From NCBI RefSeq assembly GCF_027925145.1, contig NZ_AP027130.1, positions 496,001-560,000 of the forward strand: a stretch of 64,000 nt of DNA. The letters run 5' to 3'. A program made the translations under genes and the position numbers. Below, piece after piece: positions 52,443 through 63,632 of the stretch. The number at the start of each line of letters is the position of its first letter. The stretch's first letter is position 1. This DNA comes from Thermodesulfomicrobium sp. WS (GTDB lineage Bacteria > Desulfobacterota > Desulfovibrionia > Desulfovibrionales > Desulfomicrobiaceae). A model generated the notes under the pieces. The model saw nothing but the letters and a program-made list of their open reading frames with translations. It ran no database searches and had not been told where the DNA came from.

Positions 52443-53993
52443 CTAGGCCCCCACCTCCCATCCCACGATTTGGCGTTGGGCGGCGCTGAATTCCACCCCC
52501 ACTTCCAGGACCCGCACCCCTGGGGCGCGGTATTTGGCAGCGTAGTTTTTGGTTTGGATCTGGGCCAGGGCGGTGCCGGTGGGGGTGTCCTGGTGGATGA
52601 CCTTGAACTCGAAGATCCACACCGTGTCGTGGTGCCGCACCGTCAGGTCGCAGCGGCCAAAGCTGCTCACGTCTTCAGCGATGATGGAGAGCCCGAGCGA
52701 GGCCAGGTGGCTGTAGAACACACTGGCGAAATAGCCTTCGTACTGGGCGATGGGACTGGTGTCGTACCAGCTGTGGGGGATGCCGGCAAAAAGGCGCTCG
52801 AAGTGTTGGCGCACCGCCTGGGTGTCTGCTGCGGCAAAGGCGCGGCGAAGGGGGAGGGCGTGGCGCATGACCTCCGCGTCGTTGGGGATCCAGGCGGCCA
52901 AGAGGGAGCGGTTGAGGGCCATGCGCACTTCCAGGTTGGGCACGCGCAAGGTGTAGGCCGTGAGCACCCCATCGCTCTCGCGCTGGGCGATGGTCAGGTA
53001 CCCGGTCTGCCAGAGCATGGCCTCGAGGCCGATGTGATCCACGTCAAAGACGGAGAGGAGTTCGTCGTCGGCAAAGGTGTGTTCGAGGGATGGGGTAAAG
53101 AACTGCTGCTTTTTGAGCCACTCCACGAGAAAAGTCGGGGTTCCGGTCTCGAACCACCAGGAACGGAACTGGCGCTCTTGGAAGAGCAGCAGCACGTCGA
53201 AGGGGTTGTACACCGGGGTGTCGCCCCAGCGGTAGCCGTTGTACCAATGGCGGATGGCGTCGCGATCCAGATCGCCTAGCTCTGGAGCAAACACGCAGTC
53301 GATGTCCTCGTCGGTGTAGCCGCAAATGGTGGCAAATTCGGACGCCAAGGTAATATCGCGAAGATTGTTGAGTCCGGAGAAGATGGAGACCTTGCTGAAT
53401 TTGGACACACCGGTGAGAAACACAAAGCGCAGGTCCGCATCGCGCCCCTTGAGCACGGAATAGAGGTTGCGCAGCCCATCGCGCATCTGCCGGGCGATGT
53501 CCGGATCGGTGATATTGTCGAGGATGGGCTTGTCGTACTCGTCCACGAGGACCACGACCTTTTCCCCGCAGTGTCGGTGCGCTGCCAGGATAAGTTCGTC
53601 AAAACGAATGGCTGGACTGGTACTGCGTGCGGGAATGGATACGCCCAGGGCTTCTGCGTTGCGCTCTAACGTGGTGTGGATGTGTTCTTCCAGATGACTT
53701 GGGTCGTGCAGTACGCCGCTGGCGAAATTCACGCGGATCACCGGGTGGCGCTTCTGCCAATCCCAATGGTCTTCCAGGTAGAGGCCGGTGAAGAGGGCGC
53801 GGTTGCCGGCAAAGGCCTCGGCTAACGTGTCGAGAAACAAGGATTTGCCGAAGCGCCGCGGCCGGGAGAGGAAGAAGTAGCCCCCTTCACGAGCGAGTTT
53901 GGCCACGAAGGGGGTCTTATCCACGTAGTAGCAATGTTCCTGGCGGATCTTGGCAAAGGTCTGGATGCCGATGGGCAGTTTCTTGCGAAGCAT
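52443..53993 (-). CDS. AAA-ATPase-like / PD-(D/E)XK nuclease-like protein (DUF1703 group)
   Basis: A 516-residue protein. The N-terminal half is an AAA-like ATPase (KLPIGIQTFAKIRQEHCYYV opening, P-loop-like SRPRRFGKSLFLDTLA, Walker B VVVLVDEYDKPILDN). The C-terminal 100 residues carry a PD-(D/E)XK nuclease-like fold, with DVSSFGRCDLTVRHHDTVWI and FEFKV giving a D...ExK-like set. This family is common, widely spread and often near mobile or defence genes; its function is unproven. It sits between the TPR and CAPP genes. Ribosome binding site is weak (GGGGG). Confidence 0.8.
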   Translation of the reverse strand: MLRKKLPIGIQTFAKIRQEHCYYVDKTPFVAKLAREGGYFFLSRPRRFGKSLFLDTLAEAFAGNRALFTGLYLEDHWDWQKRHPVIRVNFASGVLHDPSHLEEHIHTTLERNAEALGVSIPARSTSPAIRFDELILAAHRHCGEKVVVLVDEYDKPILDNITDPDIARQMRDGLRNLYSVLKGRDADLRFVFLTGVSKFSKVSIFSGLNNLRDITLASEFATICGYTDEDIDCVFAPELGDLDRDAIRHWYNGYRWGDTPVYNPFDVLLLFQERQFRSWWFETGTPTFLVEWLKKQQFFTPSLEHTFADDELLSVFDVDHIGLEAMLWQTGYLTIAQRESDGVLTAYTLRVPNLEVRMALNRSLLAAWIPNDAEVMRHALPLRRAFAAADTQAVRQHFERLFAGIPHSWYDTSPIAQYEGYFASVFYSHLASLGLSIIAEDVSSFGRCDLTVRHHDTVWIFEFKVIHQDTPTGTALAQIQTKNYAAKYRAPGVRVLEVGVEFSAAQRQIVGWEVGA

Positions 53994-54080
53994 GGAGGGC
54001 CCCCGGGGATCTGGGAGGAAATTCGCATCGTTGGGCATGCATATACTGGCTCCGCGGGATGAAGTCAAAAGAGTGGCCGA

Positions 54081-55448
54081 TCAAGGGCGGCCGTTTGGCT
54101 TCGGGTCGTCGTGGAGGGCCTGGCGCAGCTTGGGCAGCCAGGGGTAGCCCGGACGGTGGGTGCTGAGTTCTTGCTCCAGGCGCCGGGCCGTATCACCATC
54201 TCCGGCGCGCAGCGCTGCCACTGCCCCCCAAAAGAGACCGTCGGCGCAGGGGGTGCCGTAGGTGTGGCGATGAAATTCCACTGCTTGCTGGGCAAAGGAG
54301 GCGGCGTCGGCGAGTTGTCCGTGCTGGTATGCCATGCGTGCCAGGCGGATGAAGGCCTTGTGGCGTCCGCGGCGGTCGCGCTCTGCTGCCTCCAGAAGCA
54401 CGGCGCGGGCCTGGGTGGGTTTACCCAGGGCCACGAGGCAATCGGCTTCGGTCCAGCGCACGTAAGGGCGCCGTGCCTTGAGCGGGACGCGGTTTATGGC
54501 GGCCAGCCCTTTGCCCGCTTGGCCCAGGGCCAGGTGACAGCGCGCCATGAGCTCGAAGACGTAGTCCACTTCTGCGGGCGGCGTGAACATGCTCGCGGTT
54601 TCCAGTGCCGAGAGGGCTTCCTGAAAACGGCCCAAGGCATGGAGAGTCTTGCCCAAGGCAAAGTGCTTGTGTTCGTTTTTGAGGTAGTCTTGGTCCTCGG
54701 CCAGGACGTGGCGCACTTGCTCCAGGGCGGCTTCGGCCTTGCCGGCATCGAGGAGGCAGGAGGCCAGCGCGTAGCGGGCCTTGACGGCATTTTTGCGCTC
54801 TTGGTGCCGTTCGTTTCGGGTGGCGTCGTCGTATGCCTCCCAGTTGCGCACCGCTTGGGCAAAGAGCGGCATGGCCCTTTGGGGGTCCCGGTCGAAGTCT
54901 TTATACAGGCGGCCTTCGCGGTAGTAGGGGGTCACCCGGTCGGGCAGGATCTTTTGGGCGTGCTGGAAATGCGCGTGCGCCTCGAGGATGCGCTTTTTGC
55001 GCTCCATGCCGGTGAGCACGATTTCTTTGGCCTGGGCGGCCTGGAGGCTGCGCAGCAGGAGGTAGCCGCGGGAGGAGTGGTAGCGGAAATTGGCGGGGTC
55101 TTGGGCGAGACAGTGCTCGAGTTCCGTCAGCGCTTCGTCGAAGCGCCCCAGTTGCCCGAGGGCGAAGGCGACCACGGCTCGCACCTCGGCATCGAGGCCG
55201 TGGCCGCAGAGCTCGGGGTGGTGTTTTTCCACCGGATGGGCAAGTTCGAGCATCTCTTGCCAGCGGCAGGCGCCTTTGAGCTGGTCGAGTTCGGCGAGCA
55301 GCCGACGTTGGCGCTCCTGGGCGTGTTGGATTGGCCCACACACCTCGGCGAGGGCCGCAAAGGGGTCGGGCTCCGGGGCCGCTTTCGCAGCGGGCTTCGG
55401 CTCTTCAGTTTGGGGCAGGGCGATGATGCGGGCAGGTTCGGCGCTCAT
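54081..55448 (-). CDS. TPR-repeat protein of the CRISPR island
   Basis: A 455-residue soluble protein made almost wholly of tetratricopeptide-like helices (for example YHSSRGYLLLRSLQAAQAKE, ARYALASCLLDAGKAEAALE, HFALGKTLHALGRFQEALSA, RLARMAYQHGQLADAASFAQ). No enzymatic motif is seen. Related TPR segments occur at the N-terminus of CAPP proteins, so this may be a partner of CAPP or of the Cmr complex; that is inference from position. AGGAGGACGGTT precedes the ATG, but this site is buried in a hairpin. Confidence 0.8.
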   Translation of the reverse strand: MSAEPARIIALPQTEEPKPAAKAAPEPDPFAALAEVCGPIQHAQERQRRLLAELDQLKGACRWQEMLELAHPVEKHHPELCGHGLDAEVRAVVAFALGQLGRFDEALTELEHCLAQDPANFRYHSSRGYLLLRSLQAAQAKEIVLTGMERKKRILEAHAHFQHAQKILPDRVTPYYREGRLYKDFDRDPQRAMPLFAQAVRNWEAYDDATRNERHQERKNAVKARYALASCLLDAGKAEAALEQVRHVLAEDQDYLKNEHKHFALGKTLHALGRFQEALSALETASMFTPPAEVDYVFELMARCHLALGQAGKGLAAINRVPLKARRPYVRWTEADCLVALGKPTQARAVLLEAAERDRRGRHKAFIRLARMAYQHGQLADAASFAQQAVEFHRHTYGTPCADGLFWGAVAALRAGDGDTARRLEQELSTHRPGYPWLPKLRQALHDDPKPNGRP

Positions 55449-55450
55449 AA

Positions 55451-55480
55451 CCGTCCTCCTGGGTTTTCCCAAGAGGACGG
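55451..55480 (-). promoter_or_regulatory. Hairpin enclosing the TPR gene ribosome binding site
   Basis: On the minus strand CCGTCCTCTTGGG pairs with CCCAGGAGGACGG across an AAAA loop: 13 bp with a single G-U pair (55468-55480 with 55451-55463). The 3' arm contains the GGAGG that serves the ATG at 55448, only 2 nt after the stem. Confidence 0.65.
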
Positions 55481-55609
55481 GAGGAGCACAACGATTTTTA
55501 TGCATCGGGAGGGGGCGGGTGGGCTCTACCGGGGATATCCCAAAAAAACTCCACCCAGCCCAAGGGAATGCATGCTGCAGGGTGGATGTCTAAAAGTTCC
55601 CCAAAGTCC

Positions 55610-55639
55610 TTCTCCCACGGCCCAAGGACCGTGGGAGAA
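55610..55639 (-). terminator. Strong hairpin after cmr6
   Basis: A perfect 11-bp stem (TTCTCCCACGG with CCGTGGGAGAA) and an 8-nt loop, 18 bp after the cmr6 stop. The following minus-strand bases are GGACTTTGG, not a T-run, so termination may be partial; it could also protect the cmr message from decay. It separates the core interference genes from the accessory and adaptation genes. Confidence 0.6.
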
Positions 55640-55657
55640 AAGATCAGGGTTGCAGGA

Positions 55658-57013
55658 TCAGCAGGAAGTGTCGTTTATGCCGATGATCTCGATATAATTC
55701 CCTTGTTTTCGAACTATAATCGGTATATTTCCTAGAGATTTCTTCTTTTTGATCCGGATTGTTCGCTCTTCTCCCAATTGCTGCCAAAATTCGTGGATTT
55801 GTCCTAGGAAAGTGGCTTGGCGTCCCTCAAATGTGGCAGTGATTTTTTGAGATCCAGGATCGTATTTCAAGTAGGCTTGCGGCCATTGCTCAGTGGTTTC
55901 CTGAATCTGGTGGATATCCAAATTTTTTTGCTGATTCGTGGAGGGAGATTCTGGGGTGGAGATTTTCATAGCTCCATACCCAACGGCCGTTTTTGCGCCA
56001 AAACCAACCCAGGAAAATGCATGTATGAAGGCGGTATGGAGCAAATTCTGCCAGCGTGCCGTCCCATTTTCTTCTTGGAAGAGGCTTGGGGCAATGCGCT
56101 TGAGACGTTCCGCATCACAGATGACATGGAAGACGAATGTGGAGCCCGGCGGTATGGTCAGGAAGCTGATGGGATTGGGTTGCCCGGAGTCATGAGGGCT
56201 GGTGCTTCCACCGCTTTGCCGATCGGTCCGTTGTTGATAGTAGTGGGTTTGGTGGGGCGTCATGATCTCCACCATCAGACTGTTTCCTGCAATTTGCGGA
56301 ATCACGTCCCAAAACGTGAGCACCCCACGGACGGCAGGGGAATCCTTGCCTTGGGGCTCGCGGCCAAAGAGTACGTCAATGGCCGAGAGCGCAATGCGCG
56401 TCGTGTCCGCTCCTGTGCCGTGTTCGATGCTGGAGACGGGATCGTGGCTCCAGCCGCAGGTGTCGCCCCAAATGCCTTCGGCCAATTCTTCGGCAGTACG
56501 CCGCACAACCCCTTTGACCCCACTGCCCGGCAGATAGGGCAGCCCATAGGGCCAGAGAAAGGCAAACCCGTTTTCCAGCGGGTGCTCGTTGCCCAAGCCG
56601 GTGGTGAAGGGGGCCACTGTGGTGGCGCGTAGCGAGAAGCCTGTAGTCCCCTGGCAGGTAAAGGCAGCTTGCTGGCGGGCAAGAAGGCTCTGAAGGATTT
56701 TGGCGTCTTCTGCACTGAGTTTGCAGATTCCTTCCCAAGCGCGTCTGGAGGCAAAATCGTTTTTTTGCCAAAGGGAGGGTAATGGTCTGCGACGCTGTAG
56801 TGTAAGAGCTTGGATCACCGCATCCATGCCATCTCGTTGAAGCATGGATGCTACCTCTTGACCTTCGCGACTTCGTTGGTTCGCACGGTCTTGAACTTCA
56901 TGTTCTTGGTCTGTTCTGTTTGTCCATATGGAGAGATACATGCCGAATCGCATTCCAGGAGAAGCACTGGAAAAATCTTTCCCCATATAGTGAGGTACAG
57001 CGGCAATAGGCAT
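55658..57013 (-). CDS. cmr6: Type III-B RAMP subunit Cmr6
   Basis: A 451-residue RAMP protein that caps the base of the Cmr backbone. The core RAMP region carries TTVAPFTTGLGNEHPLENGF, LPYLPGSGVKGVVRRTAEEL and the glycine-rich WVGFGAKTAVGYGAM near residue 350. A C-terminal extension of about 90 residues past the glycine-rich loop makes it longer than typical Cmr6. GGGAG precedes the ATG; 3 bp after cmr5. Confidence 0.92.
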   Translation of the reverse strand: MPIAAVPHYMGKDFSSASPGMRFGMYLSIWTNRTDQEHEVQDRANQRSREGQEVASMLQRDGMDAVIQALTLQRRRPLPSLWQKNDFASRRAWEGICKLSAEDAKILQSLLARQQAAFTCQGTTGFSLRATTVAPFTTGLGNEHPLENGFAFLWPYGLPYLPGSGVKGVVRRTAEELAEGIWGDTCGWSHDPVSSIEHGTGADTTRIALSAIDVLFGREPQGKDSPAVRGVLTFWDVIPQIAGNSLMVEIMTPHQTHYYQQRTDRQSGGSTSPHDSGQPNPISFLTIPPGSTFVFHVICDAERLKRIAPSLFQEENGTARWQNLLHTAFIHAFSWVGFGAKTAVGYGAMKISTPESPSTNQQKNLDIHQIQETTEQWPQAYLKYDPGSQKITATFEGRQATFLGQIHEFWQQLGEERTIRIKKKKSLGNIPIIVRKQGNYIEIIGINDTSC

Positions 57014-57016
57014 ACA

Positions 57017-57370
57017 TTAGCTCCCTATGCGTGCTGCGGCCATCTGTCGGAGCCATTTGAGCCAGGCAAAGGCTTCGGTGGTGACCCTTTGGTAGATCGT
57101 GGATTCCTTTTGCATGAGATATTCCATGAATCCGGTGAAATCTTTTGGGGTCTTGCATTGCTGGTGGAGCCACTGGCGCAGGTGTTCTCCAAGGAGTTCG
57201 TGTCTGCCACCTTTTTGTTGGAGAAAAGCCATGACCTGCATCAGGCCAGAATTCATAATCAGGGCAGGAAGCCCCTTGGCATCATTGACGTAGTCTTTGC
57301 CATGACGCTGGATGCCTTCTTGGGCACACTTCCAGGCATGTTGGGCTCGGCGCTGTTCCAGGGTGTTCAT
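57017..57370 (-). CDS. cmr5: Type III-B small subunit Cmr5
   Basis: 117 residues, all-helical, the usual Cmr5 size. It opens MNTLEQRRAQHAWKCAQEG, matching the family start with Q-R-R-A-x-x-A. Cmr5 subunits form the minor filament along the crRNA and bind the target RNA backbone. It starts 2 bp after cmr4. Confidence 0.92.
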   Translation of the reverse strand: MNTLEQRRAQHAWKCAQEGIQRHGKDYVNDAKGLPALIMNSGLMQVMAFLQQKGGRHELLGEHLRQWLHQQCKTPKDFTGFMEYLMQKESTIYQRVTTEAFAWLKWLRQMAAARIGS

Positions 57371-57372
57371 GG

Positions 57373-59509
<2,137 letters not shown>

Positions 59510-59513
<4 letters not shown>

Positions 59514-62500
59514 GCGGCGTGCTCCTTACCGGTATGCAGGGATGTGTCCGCAGGCATGCGGGTTTCTCGGGCCAGAAATTCCGCGATAGCGAGGAAGTTT
59601 TCCAGCCACTCCTTGGGATGGGCCTGTTGCTGGGCAATCTGGGTGAGCCGTTGGGCGAGAAGGGGGGCGTGTTTGGCCGGCTCTCCTTTGGATTGGCGAG
59701 CAAGCTGGTACCCAAGCAGTGTTTCGAGAATATCGGGATGGGTTTTGGGATCCGGCAGATCGGCAAGCCACTTCAGGCTATGGTAGACTGCTCGGCGGGA
59801 TGTGGTTGGTGCCGCAAGAAAGCGGATGGTGTCGAGCAATAACGCCATGGGTTCACCCCATGGGGCCGTAAAATGCAGCGCCCCTCCTGCGCGTTTGATC
59901 ACCGTGATGGCAAAGGCGTTGCGCCCGCCCTCTTCTTTGGCGCGTTTTTCTGCGGCGCGCAGTTCCCGCAATACGGCGGAAAGTGGTGCTTGATGGTGGG
60001 CCACCACCAAGCCCGCTGAGGCCGTGGCGTTTTTTCCCATCATGCGCATGAGCCGGCCGCGGAGGAAGGCAAAGCCGTTTTTGCAGTGGAGCTGTTGGGG
60101 ATGCTGCCGCACGGTGTGCCAGTCCAGGGGCTCGTTTTCAGAGGTGATCCCACTGTACGCCTGCCGCAGGCGACTCGCGCAAGACATCAGATCTGCTACC
60201 GGCAACACTGCCAGCACATCGTCCCCGCCAGCATAGATCAGGCGGCCGAGGTGCTCTTCTTCCACCACGTGCCTTGCCACATGTTGGGAGAAATCGTTGA
60301 GGGCCGCAGAGATGGCGAGGTGCCGACCAGGGGAGACGGCGCGGCGCTGATTCCCATAGTCCCGAATCGCAGGACAACTTTGGGCAAGGTGGTCAAAGCC
60401 ATGTCGGACCTGCTTGTGGAAGCTCTCGCGGTAGGTGATGGCCGTGCCGGTGGTCTCGTCTCCGGAGAGGATGGCGCCCATATGGTCGCCGTCCATCATC
60501 AAAAGTCCATAGTAGCTTTCTAGGCGGAAGCGTTTCTTGGGAGCTGAGGCCGGAAGTCCTTGGGCCAGGATGTCGCGTACATGATGCCGGATTTTTTCCG
60601 CTTGGGATTCGTTCTCCATCTCGCTTGCTGCATCGAGCAAGGCCGGGAGGATGCGGGCCTTTTGGAGGGCCTCGGGGTGCCGCTTGCTATGGCGCAGCAC
60701 CATGCCCCGTGGCAGCACCACTGGGTCGACCTTGATTTCCGGGATGGCCGCTGCGCTGGTGTTGGCGTCGTTTTCGAGCCAAACATCAAGTTGGCGCGCC
60801 AAGGCCATGGCATGAGTGCTGACGCTGTAGCGGAAGATGTTTTTGTTCCCTAAAGCCTGCTCCACCTCCTGGGTGAAGAGTGTGGGCCACAGGCGTTTGA
60901 GGGCCGCCAGTCCTCCCAAATGTTCCCCTTGACGAGCCCACGCCGGGCGTTTGTGGGCGATCCGCGTCCAGAGAGTGTCGGTGCGCTGGCCAGGAGGCAG
61001 GGCGAGATGGGTTCTGTCTGTGGTAAGCCATTCCACGTCGCCGCAGAGAGATTCCCTCCACCCGGTCTGCGGTTTTTGATCAAAGGGGCGCGCTGTTTTG
61101 GCTGCAGCGAGCACGCGTTCCGCGAGATCATAGACTGCCGGATAGAGAACCCCAGGGTTGGGGTGGAAAAAACGCACCTGCTGACCATTGCTGGTGACTT
61201 CGATGGCCTGGGAGAGGACTTTCCATGCGGCCGTATTGAGGAAGCCGCAGGGGCGCCCGGAATCTTCCCCAAAAAATGGCGCCATGGCGCTCTGGAGATT
61301 GGTCAGATCGAGGTCGCGCTGCTTGGTGTGGTCGCGGCAGCGAATGAGGGAGAAGGGTACGGCAGCCCAATAGACTTCAGGAAAAGAAGAGAGCTGCTCG
61401 CGCATTTGGGCGTAGGCCGGGCAGAATGGATCGTCTTCGAGACCTGCTGTGGTCAAGAGACGACGCACGGTTTCTTGGCCACGGTCCTGAATCCATTGCC
61501 GTGCGCTTTCGCGGCAGGCCTCGGCCAGTTCTCGGGCGCGGCTTGCGGGCACGAGGGCAACGAAGCGGTTGGGGAGCGCTGCGGCAAAGAGCGGGTTGGA
61601 GTCACTCGCTCCTCGTTGCCATTCGCATTGTTCAAACAATTGGGCAGGCAACCCCATGGCATCCCGCAGCCATAAATCCACCAGAGCGATGCCGCGGAGC
61701 CGGGGAAAGAGGAAGGCGTCCGGTCCCAGCGCCTCTGCCACGGGCCGCATGGTCTCCCAGGCAAGACGGGACAGCAGGTGGGATCCAGCCCAAAGGTCGT
61801 CCAGTTTGCGGGCGGAAGCAATGAAGGATTGTACTGGACCGATGGAAAGGGCCAAAAGCGCTGCATCGTCCTGGGGGTCTGCGGCGAAGGCACCGGCAAA
61901 GGCCGAGGTGAGGTCGAGGTGCTCCCAGATGGAATGGTCGGGGACCCGTGTGTCCGCCGGAAGTAGCGGCCAGAGCGCCCCCATTTTCCCGTTGTCGGCA
62001 TCTTCGCTAAGCTCCGGGCCAAAGCGCCAGAATGCCAGGAGCGTTGCGCGCCAGGCGTCTTCATCCTTTCGCTCGCCGATGGCTTTGGCGAGGGCGGCAA
62101 AATGGCGGAATGCGCGCTCTTTGATGTCCGAGACGTCCGTATCATGGAGGGCGTGGAGATCGATTTCCTCTCCGGTAAGGGGATGGATGAGGATCGGTGC
62201 TGTGGTCCAGCGGACTTGAGCCCAGTTCGCCACTGGAAACGTGCGCTGCGTCCCGGACTTGGTGGTGACGGTGCGTTCCTCCATGGGCCATTGCGGTCGA
62301 TCCGCGGCTGCTGCCCACCAGTCGGCCCGCTGGATCTGGCGGTAGATATCGCTGGCAAGACTTTGCGGAAAAAGAATCTTGGCGAGCACTTCGTCGTTGT
62401 CCGGGTCTATCTGGCTGCCGAGTTGCTCGAGGCCCATGAGGCGGCGGAGCGCTCGGGAGGTCCCGTTTTCGTGGCCTTCGGGGTCCCGTAAGAGGACCAA

Positions 62501-62566
62501 GGCTTTTTCCGCGGGGTCGTGCAGCCGGGCGGCGAGCTTGGTTTGCCAAAGGCGAGCAGTATTCAT
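59510..62566 (-). CDS. cmr2: Cas10/Cmr2 with cyclase GGDD motif
   Basis: The 1018-residue signature protein of type III systems. The N-terminus has an HD-like start (LAARLHDPAEKAL, His16-Asp17), so DNase activity is possible but not certain. The palm domains follow, with LLMMDGDHMGAILSG and the cyclic-oligoadenylate synthase motif LIYAGGDDVLAVLPV (GGDD at residues 780-783). The C-terminal D4 region is helical. On target RNA recognition it should convert ATP to cyclic oligoadenylates that activate the CARF proteins of this island. Overlaps cmr3 by 4 bp and follows cmr1 by 4 bp. Confidence 0.96.
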
Positions 62567-62570
62567 GGGG

Positions 62571-63602
62571 TTACTCCGAAATGCGCTGCAGTTTTGATTC
62601 TGAAGAGCTGTCGAGGAAATGGTGAACCTTCTTCCAAATGCGAATGAAGGTTTCTTCTTGAGGTTTGAAGGATGCAGGCGGGAGATGGGGCATATGAAAG
62701 ATGACGCCTACCACCTGTTGATCTTTGCTGCGCCGAACCTTGAAACGGAGTTGGTTGGGGAGGCGGCAATTGCCCCAGGCCGCTACGCTGTGCCTCGTGA
62801 CCGGGTAGGCGAGCCAATGTCGGTCTTCTGGAGATCCTTCTCCTGCGGTGAAGCGGAATTGCGTCCGCAGATTGATTTTGATGGTGGCGAGGGTTTTCAT
62901 CAGACTCTGCCAATCAGAATGCGGCTCGGTCTGCCAGATGAGTGCGCCTTGGTCGTCTTGGCCGATCGCCTGGGGCCAATCGCTTTGCAGGCACTTACGC
63001 CAGTCCCGTAGGGGGATTAGTCCCGAAAGGGCAAACGCCCCTTCTTGCGGCTGAAGCACATAGGATCCCCATCCATTGCGGGACCGACCACCAAGGGTTC
63101 CAAAGCGGTCCATGAGCCAGAGGGCGTGCTCCACGAGGGGCGCTTCCTCTTCTGGGTAGGCGATGGACAGTGTGGCGGATTCGTCGGCCTGGATGGCGGC
63201 ATTGGCCTTGAGTTTGGGACTGCGTTCGCCCCGGGGAAGCGTGAGGGGGCCGTAGCCGAGGTAGAGGTCGCTTCCCACAGGGAACCGTACTTCGGGGTGA
63301 GAGACCTGGCTGAGTGGGGACCAGGATCGCTGTTTTCCTTCTTCCCAGGAGCTCAGTCGCAGCAGGACATGGCTTTTGCAGAATGCACCATCGAGCCATG
63401 CATTGCCAAAAATTTTGCCTTCTATTTCGCGCATTTTGGCTATATCGACGCAAAAATTTGTGCTTGCAGCATACGCCACGCGCCACCATTGGCGGAGATT
63501 GGCCTTGATAGGTGGGGTTCGCCATCGGCCGCTTTGTTGGGCATCCCCAAGGAATGCAGGGGTAATAAAGGATAACAGAAATTTTTGTTTTTTCATTTTC
63601 AT
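62571..63602 (-). CDS. cmr1: Type III-B RAMP subunit Cmr1
   Basis: A 343-residue RAMP protein at the 3' end of the crRNA complex. The N-terminus FLLSFITPAFLGDAQQSG and RTPPIKANLRQWWRVAYA match the Cmr1 pattern (S-x-I-x-P-x-F-x-G, then P-x-x-x-x-x-R-x-W-W). LMDRFGTLGGRSRNGWGSYV is the glycine-rich loop. The start at 63602 follows AGAGGGAGC; an in-frame ATG seven codons earlier has a poorer site. Confidence 0.94.
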   Translation of the reverse strand: MKMKKQKFLLSFITPAFLGDAQQSGRWRTPPIKANLRQWWRVAYAASTNFCVDIAKMREIEGKIFGNAWLDGAFCKSHVLLRLSSWEEGKQRSWSPLSQVSHPEVRFPVGSDLYLGYGPLTLPRGERSPKLKANAAIQADESATLSIAYPEEEAPLVEHALWLMDRFGTLGGRSRNGWGSYVLQPQEGAFALSGLIPLRDWRKCLQSDWPQAIGQDDQGALIWQTEPHSDWQSLMKTLATIKINLRTQFRFTAGEGSPEDRHWLAYPVTRHSVAAWGNCRLPNQLRFKVRRSKDQQVVGVIFHMPHLPPASFKPQEETFIRIWKKVHHFLDSSSESKLQRISE

Positions 63603-63632
63603 GGGTTGCTCCCTCTCCGCCATACGGTTTTC

